Of a stretch of DNA of 64,000 bases, positions 9,292 to 18,773 are shown piece by piece (the stretch's first letter is position 1; each line of letters begins with the position of its first letter). The translations under genes and the position numbers were made by a program. Source of the stretch: Variovorax paradoxus_P (GTDB lineage Bacteria > Pseudomonadota > Gammaproteobacteria > Burkholderiales > Burkholderiaceae_C); NCBI RefSeq assembly GCF_050627025.1, contig NZ_CP192473.1, one strand, 5' to 3'. The notes beneath the pieces were generated by a model that did not search any database, was not told the origin of the DNA, and saw nothing but the letters and a program-made list of their open reading frames with translations.

Positions 9292-9788
9292 CGCAGCCGG
9301 CGGAGTGGGCGCTGCCGCCCTGTGAAGTCAAGTCGTGCGCGCTAGAGCCAATTCTGCGAGGCCTAAGCCACAGCGCCCAACTGCGGCTTGCGCATCAACC
9401 GGCAAATGTGAGCCGGCGAATCTGGGAATCGTATAGCGTAGGACGCGCGATGCGCGCGCCCTGCCCGATTCCTTGATGCCAAGTCCGGCTGGGGACAATT
9501 CCAAGCTGAGCAGGCAAGGCAAATTGCCCAAGCACTTGGCGTTCCCAAGTTGCGGGAACTGTGCGGGCTCGACACGTCTTGCTGTACGCACATTCTGAGT
9601 GAGAAGTGCTGCTGCTCTCGATACGCCACGAGCGCGAGTTGGGCTACGGGCTGCCCAGGCTTCCACGTGACGAGCGCAGAGGACTTTTGTTGGGCTGCGC
9701 CGATCTCTGACCCTAGGGGTGCGGAAGAAGTCCCAGCTCTCGATGGACGACAGAGATGCGCCCTTCGAGCCATCCCGACGAGTCAAGT
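9292..9788. other. Spacer, no supported gene
   Basis: A minus-strand frame at 9363-9773 (136 residues, rich in P, R, S and A) has no recognisable domain or ribosome site. I treat it as non-coding or as an old remnant. Confidence 0.35.
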
Positions 9789-10223
9789 TTACTGATGCGC
9801 ATCCTTGATCTGATCGGCGCGCGCGTCGCTGCGCGCCGACGGGGGAATCCACCAGGAGAATTGGACGACCGCGTCGTTCCAGTCCTGGTCGAGATAATCC
9901 TCCGAGACCACCATCGCGAGGGAATAGTACATGACCGCACAACTCCCCTGCGACACCTGAGAGGGAGCCCATTGCCCGTTCGGCTGCATCGACTGCACAG
10001 AGACGGTCATCCGATAACCATAGGGGCTTTGCGAACTGGAGGGCGTGGTCAGCGAGAAAGTGCCGCCCGGCATGGGCGCGTTGTGCTCGCCCGAGCCGGT
10101 CAGCACGGTCGGGCTGCCGGTTTCCGGCGTGATCGTCACCTGCTGCTGGAAAGAGGCGTTCGTATAGCAGGCAACGCTCACGAAGGTGTTGAGCGGCAGA
10201 TAGACGGTTGCGGTGTTCGGCAT
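9789..10223 (-). CDS. Lectin-like beta-sandwich protein
   Basis: A 144-residue protein (MPNTATVYLPLNTFVSVACY) rich in beta-strand residues. Near the C-terminus it has SEDYLDQDWNDAVVQFSWW. The D-x-D-(W/Y)-N-D spacing followed by strand and tryptophan resembles the calcium-binding loop of PA-IIL-type bacterial lectins (EDG.DNDYND...W), so calcium and sugar binding are plausible but unproven. No signal peptide is present. A strong AAGGAGG lies 8 bases before ATG, 14 bases after the stop of the upstream LamG/caspase-like gene: third gene of one operon. Confidence 0.65.
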   Translation of the reverse strand: MPNTATVYLPLNTFVSVACYTNASFQQQVTITPETGSPTVLTGSGEHNAPMPGGTFSLTTPSSSQSPYGYRMTVSVQSMQPNGQWAPSQVSQGSCAVMYYSLAMVVSEDYLDQDWNDAVVQFSWWIPPSARSDARADQIKDAHQ

Positions 10224-10237
10224 GACCCAATCCTCCT

Positions 10238-12274
10238 TCAGGCGATTTGCAGCCGCGCGTCGGACCGGCCATAGACGGGGTCCGTGCTTGGCGAGACGAG
10301 CGCGTTGCGGTTTCGCTCTAGCGCGGCGGCGGCGTCGGTCTCGCCCTGCTCGCGCAGGTTCTTGATCGTTCTGTCATATTTCGCGATCGAGGCGGAATAG
10401 GCCTCGGCGCAGGTCTTGCCCTTGATCATCTGCAGGTCGATCTCGATGTCGGGCGCGCAGAAGGCCTTGGTGAACTTGGTGCTGATCGCGTAGGGTTCGT
10501 TGTAGCCAAAGAAGGCCACCGCGCCGGCGGCGACCAGCGCGCGTCCCAGGCCGGGCGAACTCGTGCCCATATAGCCGCAATTGCAGGCGAAGAAGTGAAT
10601 GATCTTGCCCTTTGGTTCCGCGGGCGTGAACTTCGCGGCCCCGCTCGTTCCGATCACCTCCTCAAGCGGCCCGTCCGTGCCGCTCACGTACCAACCAAGC
10701 AGGTAATAGGCCATGCCGTGTCCACTGGCCGAGACATAGCCGGAATCGAAGCTCTGCAGCGCCGTCTTGACGGGCTCGCGCTTCATCTGGCTCTGGAACA
10801 ATCGCGACTGGACCTTGTTGAAGGTGCTCGCCGTGACTGCGGGATAGAGATACTCGCTGCGTTGCTGATAGGTACGCTGGGTGGCCGGGTCCTCGGCGAC
10901 GTCGGCATCGATCAGCAGGAGCTTGCCGGGCGCGACGACAAAGCCTGCCATCCCCGCGGTCTGCCCGGTTGAGATGGGGATGCTGTCGCTCTGCGCAATC
11001 GAAGGCAAGGCGGCAGCCACGAGCGAATAGCTGACGACCGCAAACGCTACGACGCCGACTGCGACCGCGACGAGCGGTGTAGCCCCAACGACGATGAGAG
11101 CGGCGCCCGCCGCGATCACGCCTACCACCGCCGCCACCGCGACCGAGGCAACCATGCTCCAGAAGCCGCCGAGCGCTCGGGCGGCGTACTGGCGCCCTGG
11201 CGGCGCCGGTGTTGCAAAGAGCGGATCGAGCGCCTGGGTGCAGGTGGCCACCACGTCGGCGCTTGGGACGGTGTTGAACGTCAAGTGGAAGGCGACAGTG
11301 GCGGGCGCGGTCACGGTGACCCGCCACGTTCCAGGCAACGGATTGACGACCATCAGGCCCCAAAGCTGGCCGCCACTGGTCTGGGCGAAGACGGTGTCGT
11401 TGTTCTCGTTCTGGTTATAGACCTTGCCGCCGGGATCGATCAGCTGCACCTGAGCGCCTGCGGGAAAGGCGGGAACCTCCTGGTCCGCCATGATCGCGAA
11501 GGCCAGGGCCGGCGCCCCGCCCGGCACGTTCATCTTGCGCTTCAGGCTCACGGTCATCGTCGGCGTGTTGCCGTCCGGCATGTTCATGATCTGGCAGAAG
11601 GCATATTTGTTGGCCCCCTCGGCCCAGACGCAATCGAGGCAATAGGCGAAGGTGACCGGCCCGACGATCTGCGCCGGATTTTCGTTGGGCGACAGATCAT
11701 CGCTGGTCGCGTCCAGTGACCAATAACCCTGAAGGTTGGGCTCGCTGCCAGTGATCCGGGCGAAGGCCGCCTGGACGACGCGATCGCCGGTCAGCGCCGC
11801 ATTCCAGACACTGACGTTCATCAGCCCGCCGATGAACTGGTTGTTCGGCTCCTGATACTGCTGAGTGCAGCCCATGGTGAGCGGCAGGCCGTTGTCGACA
11901 TTGAGCGGCGGCGTGGCGTTGCCGGACGCCGTCGCGGAGATCGGCAGCCCATCGAGCAGCACGTTCAGGGTCGCGCCCGTCCGGATACCGGCGACGGTAT
12001 GGCAATCGCCGTCCAGCACCGCGGTCGGCCCAGTGACGACCTGGTGGAAGCCGAAGCCGTTGTCCGTCGCGAACTTGATCGATCCGTCGGGATTGACGAC
12101 CAGCAGGAAGCCGCCATTGCCGGAGCCCCCTTGGCCGCCCTTGCGCGCGACCACGGTGCCGCCGCGGGCCGTCTGGACCATCGCCATGACCGTGAAGTCG
12201 CCGGTGCCGAAGTTGAAAGCGGCGCTTGTGTAGGTTTGCAAGGATCCGCCCTGCGCGAGCATTGCTTGGTACAT
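10238..12274 (-). CDS. LamG domain plus membrane hairpin plus caspase-like protein
   Basis: 678 residues from ATG 12274 (MYQAMLAQGG), whose codon overlaps the upstream stop (TGATG). Residues about 15-235 look like a LamG/concanavalin fold (FNFGTGDFTVMAMVQT, GLMNVSVWNAALTGDRV, LQGYWSLDA). About 240-365 is beta-rich. Residues 369-428 are strongly hydrophobic, enough for two membrane helices. The C-terminal part has SASGHGMAYYLLG (His 519) and KIIHFFACNCG (Cys 564/566) followed by GRALVAAGAVAFFGY. This matches the His-Cys layout of caspase/gingipain/CHAT-like proteases. There is no N-terminal signal peptide. Function unknown; an effector or self-killing protease is inferred. Confidence 0.75.
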   Translation of the reverse strand: MYQAMLAQGGSLQTYTSAAFNFGTGDFTVMAMVQTARGGTVVARKGGQGGSGNGGFLLVVNPDGSIKFATDNGFGFHQVVTGPTAVLDGDCHTVAGIRTGATLNVLLDGLPISATASGNATPPLNVDNGLPLTMGCTQQYQEPNNQFIGGLMNVSVWNAALTGDRVVQAAFARITGSEPNLQGYWSLDATSDDLSPNENPAQIVGPVTFAYCLDCVWAEGANKYAFCQIMNMPDGNTPTMTVSLKRKMNVPGGAPALAFAIMADQEVPAFPAGAQVQLIDPGGKVYNQNENNDTVFAQTSGGQLWGLMVVNPLPGTWRVTVTAPATVAFHLTFNTVPSADVVATCTQALDPLFATPAPPGRQYAARALGGFWSMVASVAVAAVVGVIAAGAALIVVGATPLVAVAVGVVAFAVVSYSLVAAALPSIAQSDSIPISTGQTAGMAGFVVAPGKLLLIDADVAEDPATQRTYQQRSEYLYPAVTASTFNKVQSRLFQSQMKREPVKTALQSFDSGYVSASGHGMAYYLLGWYVSGTDGPLEEVIGTSGAAKFTPAEPKGKIIHFFACNCGYMGTSSPGLGRALVAAGAVAFFGYNEPYAISTKFTKAFCAPDIEIDLQMIKGKTCAEAYSASIAKYDRTIKNLREQGETDAAAALERNRNALVSPSTDPVYGRSDARLQIA

Positions 12275-12603
12275 CACTCCCCCTGGCCCGCATCCGCGCG
12301 GGCCATCTCGATCGCCCGAAGCCCGATCGCCAACAGATGGCGTCCCATGGCGCTCTGCATCTTCATCTCGCGGATCGCGCGTTCCGCATCGATCTCGCCG
12401 TCGGTGCCGTAAATCAGGTCCGGCCAGCCGCCCGCCCGCCAGCGCGCGGCGACCAAGGCGATCTGCTGCTCCAGTCCGAGGTCGGCGGGGCCCACTGCAG
12501 CGTCCGGATCGGCCTGCCATTCGCCCAAGTTGAGCGGCTCCCCGGTTTTGCGATGTATCGCTACCGGTAACGGCGCCTGCTTCCTGAATGCATCTTTATT
12601 CAT
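12274..12603 (-). CDS. Small operon-leading protein of the LamG/caspase locus
   Basis: 109 residues (MNKDAFRKQAPLPVAIHRKT), mostly helical and acidic in the second half (ADLGLEQQIALVAARWRAGG, GEIDAERAIREMKMQ). No recognised domain. Its TGA overlaps the ATG of the LamG/caspase-like gene, so the two are translationally coupled and probably made in fixed ratio. A regulatory, chaperone or inhibitor role for the protease is a reasonable guess, not shown. Confidence 0.7.
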   Translation of the reverse strand: MNKDAFRKQAPLPVAIHRKTGEPLNLGEWQADPDAAVGPADLGLEQQIALVAARWRAGGWPDLIYGTDGEIDAERAIREMKMQSAMGRHLLAIGLRAIEMARADAGQGE

Positions 12604-13810
12604 AAATGCTTACTCCAGATTTTTGAACGATCTCACCCGCAAATGGCCATCCGTGCGCGCCAATTAAGCGGACACATGGACTTACGTCGGCCCTGCGCGG
12701 CCCACATGATTTCGCCGCCCGCTTACGTTACATGGATGCCCTTTAAAAAGGTGAAATTTCTGCCACGTCACCTCCCACCTCAAATTTGGAAGTGGTTTTA
12801 TCGAAATTCGATGACATTAGTTCTATTCCACTCGGGGCAAACTAATCCTTTTGCTCGGTAATCACGAGAAAAACAAAGGGACATTCAAAATACATGTGAA
12901 GACATGGGGTTACGTTGATTCTGGCAAATTGCCAATGCTGGGCAATGCAGTTTATTCAAAAGAGTTAACGAAAGGCTTGTCCAACTGTTGTTGGGGCTGA
13001 CCAGCGCGGCAAGCATGCCCAGGGTCTGCGGGTTGAAGCGGAGGTCTGTCAGCCCATGCTGCTCGGCCGAGGTGATGAAGGCTCGAGGATCAGAGACACC
13101 GTGATTGGCGGGAGGATCTGGTCGCGGTTGAATCAGCCCGGAGGTTGCACTTCGGCGTTGTTGGTCTTGCCGGCATGGATGAGGTTCTGGCCGTAACACC
13201 GCATTCGGCCGAATGAGCACGATGAGCCCACACTCCGTTAGGGCGTTTCGACCCTTAGCCGACTGGTTTGCGCGCGCAGGTGCGAGACCGCAGCCGCGAT
13301 TTCGTTTGAACCAACCTGAGGCGCTCTTGGCGCGGTCCGCGCAGGTCACGGTGCGGCCCTTTTGCCGGCACGCTCGTAAGCTAGCGAGGGCATGGACGAA
13401 TGGCCACAGACGCGGCGGCTTACGCCGCCGCTTTGGCGTGAACTCGCAATAGCGCGGCTCGCAGCTGGCGCGGATCCGGCAGTGGAGGTCGCCTTCGAAG
13501 TCCTGGTTCGGCTGGGTACGCACGGTGGACGTTCTTCAAAGGGCCGCGGACGGCGGCCGAGCGCCTGATTGCCGCTTTCCGAAGTTCAGCGCTTGATCAG
13601 GCGCCTGGGGCGCTGCACAGGCACAAGTTGCACCGCCAAGCACTTGATCGGCCGCCAGGAATGCCCTCCATGAGGCGAACGCAGTATGTTCGCCGACACC
13701 GGGTTTGATGAGAATCCTGCCGTCTCAAAACCCGCGTACGCGAAGTCTCAAGGCTTGGTGTTCGAACCAGTTCATCCTGGCCACGATGAAACTCTTTTTC
13801 GGCTGCAGGC
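12604..13810. other. Long intergenic region, AT-rich at its left
   Basis: 12604-12900 is AT-rich compared with the rest of the window and must hold the promoter of the minus-strand operon. A 212-residue minus-strand frame (12885-13523) has an unlikely composition; only its tail (AFITSAEQHGLTDLRF) looks natural, so it may be a remnant. GCGCCTGAT (about 13562) and ATCAGGCGC (about 13598) form a 9-bp inverted repeat. No gene is supported. Confidence 0.4.
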
Positions 13811-14830
13811 ATGAGTGAACTTCCGAAGCATGTACCGCTGCCTTGCACCATGGATGATGCAAGCTATAACAAGTATCTTCACGGCTTCGAGATCGTGGAT
13901 TGCTCAGTACGGAATAGGAACATCCTGTATCTCGTGGCGCTTTCACGTGCTCTGCCGCGCAGACGCTCATTTTTTTACGACGATCGGAAGACACGGGTGT
14001 TGGTGCACTTCGCGAATAAGTCAGCGGACCGGCGCTGGACCCGCGTCGACTACGAGGGTTACATGGGCATGCGAGCCGGGGCGACTCAACTCCCTGACGA
14101 GCGCTTTGTCGGAGTCGATAGGGCCGGCCAAGTGGTGAGCATTGGACAGGGACAACTGCTTAACGAGGACGAAATCCCTTCCGGGCTGCGCGGCCCGGCT
14201 CGAGGAGGCATTCGTGCGACAAAAACGATTGCGGGCAAGCTCCACGCCTGCACTGGAAATCGAGGGCTAGCGAGGCGTGACGCGGTCGGATCGTGGTCAT
14301 CGCTCTGTTCGGGACTAAGAACTTCCGGGTCGAGTGATGTCGGGTTTAGTGACTTTGACTCTCTCGATGGTGTCGAGTTCTACTGTGTGGGCGGCAGTTG
14401 CGATGCTTGGCACTTTGATGGCACTGCATGGAATCAGATCCTCCTTCCCGGCCGGAATGTGGGGATGGAACTGACTAACGTTTGCTGCGCTGCCGACGGA
14501 TGGATCTATATCCTTGCTGCCGATTCACGTTTGTGGAAAGGGCGCAGGCAAGATTGGACGCTGATTGACAATGGTGCGGCAGTTCCACCGGTGAAGGATC
14601 TGGTGAGATTTGGCAATCAAATCTTTGCCTCGACGAAACATGCCCTTTGGGAGATTGGGGAAGACGGTTGCCGGCGCGTCGTCCTCGCTCCGGGGATCTG
14701 CGAGTGCACCGGTTATCTGGCAGTTGCCGATGGAGTGATGCTGATGGCCGGTGAAGGCGGCGCTGCGCTTAACACGGGTCAGGACTGGCAATTGCTTGTC
14801 CGCACGAGGCGGTGCGCAGATGCTATGTGA
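13811..14830 (+). CDS. Beta-propeller-like hypothetical protein
   Basis: 339 residues, starting MSELPKHVPLPCTMDDASYN. From about residue 90 it shows repeated short units ending in a tryptophan or tyrosine strand (GVDRAGQVVSIGQG, FDGTAWNQILLPGRN, AADGWIYILAADSRLWKG, FGNQIFASTKHALWEIGEDG, AVADGVMLMAGEGG), as in Kelch or YVTN-like propellers. No signal peptide. Probably a binding scaffold; target unknown. It lies just before an IS remnant. Confidence 0.65.
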   Translation: MSELPKHVPLPCTMDDASYNKYLHGFEIVDCSVRNRNILYLVALSRALPRRRSFFYDDRKTRVLVHFANKSADRRWTRVDYEGYMGMRAGATQLPDERFVGVDRAGQVVSIGQGQLLNEDEIPSGLRGPARGGIRATKTIAGKLHACTGNRGLARRDAVGSWSSLCSGLRTSGSSDVGFSDFDSLDGVEFYCVGGSCDAWHFDGTAWNQILLPGRNVGMELTNVCCAADGWIYILAADSRLWKGRRQDWTLIDNGAAVPPVKDLVRFGNQIFASTKHALWEIGEDGCRRVVLAPGICECTGYLAVADGVMLMAGEGGAALNTGQDWQLLVRTRRCADAM

Positions 14831-14964
14831 TCACGCAGTCTGAATGCGTCGCAGACGACCGCGCACGCTCGACGCCGATAGAGCCACGCTGGGCCCTAAG
14901 TAAGTTTTCAACAAGTACACCGATCATCCCCTGAGACGTTGATTCGTTCAAAGGAATTGCAGCG

Positions 14965-15936
14965 ATGAGCCAGATCAGCTTCCCTGACGCGGAGTGCGCG
15001 GGCAAGCGCAAGAAGACGCGGCGCGACGTGTTCCTTGAAGAGATGGAGCAGGTGGTGCCCAAGAAGGCGCTGCTGAAGGTCATCGAGCCGCACTACCCAA
15101 CGGCCGGCCGTTGGCGCAGGCCGCACGCGTTGGAGGCGATGCTGCGCGTGCACCTGATGCAGAACGGGTTTGCGCTGTCCGACTCGGCGATGGAAGAAGC
15201 ACTGTATGAGATCGCCTCGCCTCTCAACTTCCCCGGGTTGACGTTGAGCGAGCCGATTCCCGGCGAGACGACGATCCTAAGCTTCGGCCACATGCTCGAG
15301 GAGTCGGACCTCGCCGAGGAATCCTCAAGCAGGTCAATGCGCACCTGTCGCGCGAGGGCCTTCTGCTCAAGTGAGGCAGCATCGTCGACGCGACGATCAT
15401 CGCGGCCCCCAGTTCCACGAAGAACGCCGAGGGCGAAGGCGACCCGGAGATGCACCAGACCAAGAAGGGCAACCAGGGGCACTTCGGCATGAAGGCGCAC
15501 ATCGGCATGGGACGCCGACATCGGCCTGGTTCACTCGGTGGCGACCACCTCGGCCAATGAAGCAGACGTCGAACAGGTCGCCGACCTGCTTCGCGGCAAG
15601 GAAGAACAGGTCTGGGTCGACTCCGGCTACCGCGGCGCACAAACGCGTGTACAGCGCGAAGAGTGGCAGTGGCACATCGCTGCCCGGCCGAGCGACATCG
15701 CCAAGTTGACTGAGGGGCGTGCCAAGGCGTAACTGCAGAAGCACGAGCATCACAAGGCCCGCGTGCGCACGAGGGTGAAGCACCCGTTTCGCGTGATCAA
15801 GCGGCAGCTCGGCCTGATGAAGGGGCGTTTCCGCGGCCTGCAGAAGAACACCGCGCATCTGCTGACTGGTCGCGCTGTCCAACCTTTGGATGGCGCGACG
15901 ACAACTCATGGGAGCAGTCCGTCCGAAGGTGGCCTG
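14965..15936 (+). mobile_element. IS5-family transposase remnant
   Basis: ATG 14965 begins MSQISFPDAECAGKRKKTRR, an IS5-family start, with ALEAMLRVHLMQNGFALSDS and PIPGETTILSF. The DDE region survives in pieces (VDATIIAAP; VDSGYRG; IAARPSDIAKL; FRVIKRQLGLMKGRFRGLQK; LSNLWMARRQLMGAVRPK). It is broken by frameshifts near 15330, 15505 and 15870 and by stops TGA 15371 and TAA 15730. The end is fused directly to an integrase tail, so the right inverted repeat is gone. Not functional. Confidence 0.85.
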
Positions 15937-16247
15937 AAGACGGCACCGGCGTCAGTGCGTCGCGCCTGTGGTCGGTCATGCGCCGCTTCTTCCTCCATGC
16001 GGCGCAAACGCTTGAGATCGTGAGCCCGTCCACTGCGGACAAGCTCAAGCGCGCCACGCCGCACTGGATGCGGCACACCCATGCGACCCACGCGCTCGCG
16101 CGCGGCGTCGAGCTGACGACCGTGCGGGACAACCTGCGGCATGCCTCCGTGGCGACGACCTCGGTCTATCTACATACCGACGAGGTCAAGCGGGCTCGGC
16201 AGATTGGCGAGGCATTTCCGGCGCGACCTTCCACGAGAGCGACGTAG
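15937..16247 (+). pseudogene. Tyrosine recombinase C-terminal fragment
   Basis: Encodes the catalytic end of the same recombinase found intact at 51762-53474. From MRRFFLHAAQ to the stop there are only six differences in 89 residues. It keeps HWMRHTHATHAL (HxxR), LRHASVATTSVYLH (His and Tyr). There is no start: the frame begins at the junction with the IS5 remnant. Evidence of a recent duplication and deletion. Confidence 0.85.
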
Positions 16248-16424
16248 CCCGAGGCGCTCGGCCATGTGAGTGCCAGTGAGAGGCAAAGGGCTTGGTGCAA
16301 TGCAGACAGCAATGACAACCGCCGCGCGTAAATATTGGGCTCGGGCGAGCCCGCATCGTCCCGTGTCATTGGCCCAACGCTCAACTTGCGCTGAAATCGC
16401 CGGTCCTTCACAATCCGCCCCACC

Positions 16425-16466
16425 ATGAAATCCACTCAAGCCATCGAGGCGTTCATCGCCACCTGA
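16425..16466 (+). CDS. Candidate leader peptide before EF-G paralogue
   Basis: A 13-codon frame MKSTQAIEAFIAT ends 50 bases before a strong stem-loop with a T-run (16517-16555) and lies 286 bases upstream of the EF-G-like gene. Short peptide plus terminator is the layout of translation-dependent attenuation. Existence of the peptide is inferred; the ribosome site is weak. Confidence 0.35.
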   Translation: MKSTQAIEAFIAT

Positions 16467-16516
16467 CATTCGCCCTCGATCGCATTCGGACGGCGTTGTG
16501 CCTTCCGGTCTCCAAG

Positions 16517-16555
16517 AACCCCGGCAGGCTCGTCCCTCCGGGGTTTTGTTTTTTA
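16517..16555 (+). terminator. Stem-loop with T-run in EF-G leader
   Basis: AACCCCGG (16517-16524) pairs with CCGGGGTT (16538-16545) across a 13-base loop and is followed by TTTTGTTTTTT. This is a typical intrinsic terminator. No upstream gene needs it except the tiny leader frame, so it may be an attenuator for the EF-G gene. Confidence 0.75.
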
Positions 16556-16578
16556 TCGTTCCACTCCTTCTTCACACC

Positions 16579-16689
16579 ATGCGTACCTACGACAAGCTGA
16601 TCGCCACGATTCCCGCTCGCCGGAGCGTGGACACCGTGCGCCCGGACTCCGGCCGCAGCACCCTTTTGCACGACACCGTTCGTCGCTAG
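16579..16689 (+). CDS. Small ORF between attenuator and EF-G gene
   Basis: 36 codons starting MRTYDKLIATIPARRSVDTV, ending RRSTOP 63 bases before the EF-G start. It has a sensible start after a pyrimidine-rich leader, but no clear ribosome site. It could be a second leader peptide or a small protein co-made with the elongation factor. Confidence 0.35.
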   Translation: MRTYDKLIATIPARRSVDTVRPDSGRSTLLHDTVRR

Positions 16690-16752
16690 CCCTCAGGCGA
16701 GTCTTTGCCTGGGGCAGCGGCAGCCTCAAGCATTCAAAAAGAAAGATTCGTC

Positions 16753-18768
16753 ATGAACCCGAACCCCAGGAACATCCGCAACATCGGCATCATTGCCCAC
16801 GTCGACGCGGGCAAGACCACCACCACCGAACGCATCCTGTTCTATGCCGGCGAGAGCCATCGCATGGGCGACGTCAGCGCGGGCACGACCCGCATGGACT
16901 TCGATCCGCAAGAGCGCGCACGCGGCATCACCATCAGCAGCGCGGCCATCACCGTCCAATGGAACGGCGCACAGATCAACCTGATCGACACGCCTGGCCA
17001 CATCGACTTCAATATCGAGGTGAACCGCTCGTTGCGCGTGCTCGACGGGGCCGTGGTCGTGTTCGACGGCGTAGCCGGCGTGGAGCCGCAGACCGAAACC
17101 AATTGGCGCCTGGCTGACAAGTACCGCGTGCCGCGCATCGCCTTCGTCAACAAGCTCGATCGGCTGGGCGCCGACTTCCTGCGCGTGGCCGAAATGATGG
17201 AAGATCGCCTCGGCGTGAAGGCCATGGTGGTGCAGTTGCCCATTGGCGTGGAAGCTGACTTCCGCGGCGTGGTTGACCTCGTCGGCATGCGCGCGCTCGT
17301 CTGGAACAAGGACAATGCGAGTGAGCCGTACCGTGAGTGCGAAGTGCCGGCCGGCATGCGTGAAGCCGCGCAGCAACATCGCGCGCGCCTCGTGGCGCTG
17401 GCGGTGGAGCACGACGAAACCGCGACCGACGCCTATCTGAATGGCGAAGAGATCGGCATCGATGTGCTGCACGCTTGCATCCGCAAGGGCGTGCTGGCCA
17501 ACGCTTTCGTGCCTGTGCTGGCCGGTTCGGCGTTCAGGAATCGCGGCGTGGAGCCTCTGCTCGATGCCGTCGTGAACTGGCTGCCCAATCCGGGCGACGC
17601 GGTGAACTGCGATGCGCAGGCACCGTTCGCAGCGCTCGCGTTCAAGGTGGCCAGCGACGATCACGGCGCGATGGTGTTCGTGCGTGTCTACAGCGGCAGG
17701 CTGCGGCGCGGCGATGCCGTGCTGAACGCCACGACGGGTCGCATGGAGCGTGCGTCGCGGCTCTACGAAGTGCATGCGGATGACCGCATCGAGCGCGATG
17801 AACTCGCGGCGGGCGACATCGCCGCAATCGTCGGGCTGAAGGACACGCTGACCGGTCACACGCTGTGCGACCGTGAGCATCCGGTGCAGCTGGAGCAGAT
17901 CAGCGTGCCCGAGCCTGTCATTCACGTAGCGATCGAAGCCAAGGCGCGCGCGGACCAGCAGGCGCTGGCGAAGGCGCTGCACGCGATGCTGCGCGAGGAT
18001 CCGAGCTTGCAGCTTCGGCAGGAAGCCGAATCGGGTCAGACCATCCTCTCGGGTATGGGCGAGCTGCAGCTCGATGTCTCCATCGAGAAGCTGCGCGCGA
18101 AGTACGGTGTCGAAGTTTCGGTGGGTCGGCCGCAGGTCGCCTATCGGGAGACGATTTCAAGAGAAGTGGAGGTAAACCATGTTCACAAGAAGCAGACCGG
18201 CGGGCCCGGTCAGTTCGCAGCGCTGACGCTGCGACTCGCGCCGCTGGCGCGCGGGGAGGGCATCGTCTTCGAAAGCCAGGTGGTGGGCGGAGCGATTCCG
18301 CGCGAGTTCATTCCTGCAGTCGAGGCCGGTGTTCGCCGTGCGGCGCAAGCGGGCGTGGTGGCTGGCTATCCTTGTGTGGACTTCGTGGCCACATTGCTGG
18401 ATGGCAGCTATCACGAGAGCGATTCGTCGCCGATGGCGTTCGAATTGGCCGCGGCCGCCGCGTTTCGCGATGCAGCGGCCAAGGCTGCACCGCAGGTGCT
18501 CGAGCCGGTGATGGCCGTGGAGGTCGTCACGCCGGCCGACTACCTGGGCGGTTGCATCGGTGACCTGCACCGCCGGCGCGGCATGGTGCGCGGACAGACG
18601 ATGCGCGGCAACGCGATCGCGGTCGAGGCGCATGTTCCGCTGAAGGAGATGTTCGGCTACATCGGCAGCCTGCGTGCGCTGTCCTCAGGCCGGGCACAGT
18701 ACGCGATGCAGTTCGACCACTACGAAGTGGCGTCCGCTCGTGAAATGGCGACGCTCTTGCAGAGCTAG
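16753..18768 (+). CDS. fusA2: Elongation factor G-like GTPase
   Basis: 671 residues, slightly shorter than housekeeping EF-G (about 700). Start ATG 16753 (MNPNPRNIRNIGIIAHVDAG) follows AAAGAAAG. GTPase motifs: AHVDAGKTTTTERIL (P-loop), RGITISSAA (switch I), DTPGHIDF (G3), NKLDRLGAD (G4). Domain II, III (SGMGELQLDVSIEKL), IV and V (GYIGSLRALSSGRAQYAMQF) are all present. It acts in the cytoplasm on the ribosome. No ribosomal-protein or tuf genes are nearby, so this is the isolated paralogue type, not the str-operon copy. The leader with an attenuator suggests induced expression. Confidence 0.93.
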   Translation: MNPNPRNIRNIGIIAHVDAGKTTTTERILFYAGESHRMGDVSAGTTRMDFDPQERARGITISSAAITVQWNGAQINLIDTPGHIDFNIEVNRSLRVLDGAVVVFDGVAGVEPQTETNWRLADKYRVPRIAFVNKLDRLGADFLRVAEMMEDRLGVKAMVVQLPIGVEADFRGVVDLVGMRALVWNKDNASEPYRECEVPAGMREAAQQHRARLVALAVEHDETATDAYLNGEEIGIDVLHACIRKGVLANAFVPVLAGSAFRNRGVEPLLDAVVNWLPNPGDAVNCDAQAPFAALAFKVASDDHGAMVFVRVYSGRLRRGDAVLNATTGRMERASRLYEVHADDRIERDELAAGDIAAIVGLKDTLTGHTLCDREHPVQLEQISVPEPVIHVAIEAKARADQQALAKALHAMLREDPSLQLRQEAESGQTILSGMGELQLDVSIEKLRAKYGVEVSVGRPQVAYRETISREVEVNHVHKKQTGGPGQFAALTLRLAPLARGEGIVFESQVVGGAIPREFIPAVEAGVRRAAQAGVVAGYPCVDFVATLLDGSYHESDSSPMAFELAAAAAFRDAAAKAAPQVLEPVMAVEVVTPADYLGGCIGDLHRRRGMVRGQTMRGNAIAVEAHVPLKEMFGYIGSLRALSSGRAQYAMQFDHYEVASAREMATLLQS

Positions 18769-18773
18769 TCTTG

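Noticed and set aside
9363..9773. Minus-strand 136-codon frame downstream of the second Crp-type gene
   Set aside because: No start context, no domain, proline- and serine-rich translation typical of non-coding GC-rich DNA.
12885..13523. Minus-strand 212-codon frame as a gene
   Set aside because: Composition is rich in R, P, C and Q with no domain, and no ribosome site. Only a short tail looks natural.
16726..17982. Minus-strand frame of 418 codons opposite the EF-G paralogue
   Set aside because: Histidine-rich shadow without domain or ribosome site; the EF-G motifs on the other strand are unmistakable.
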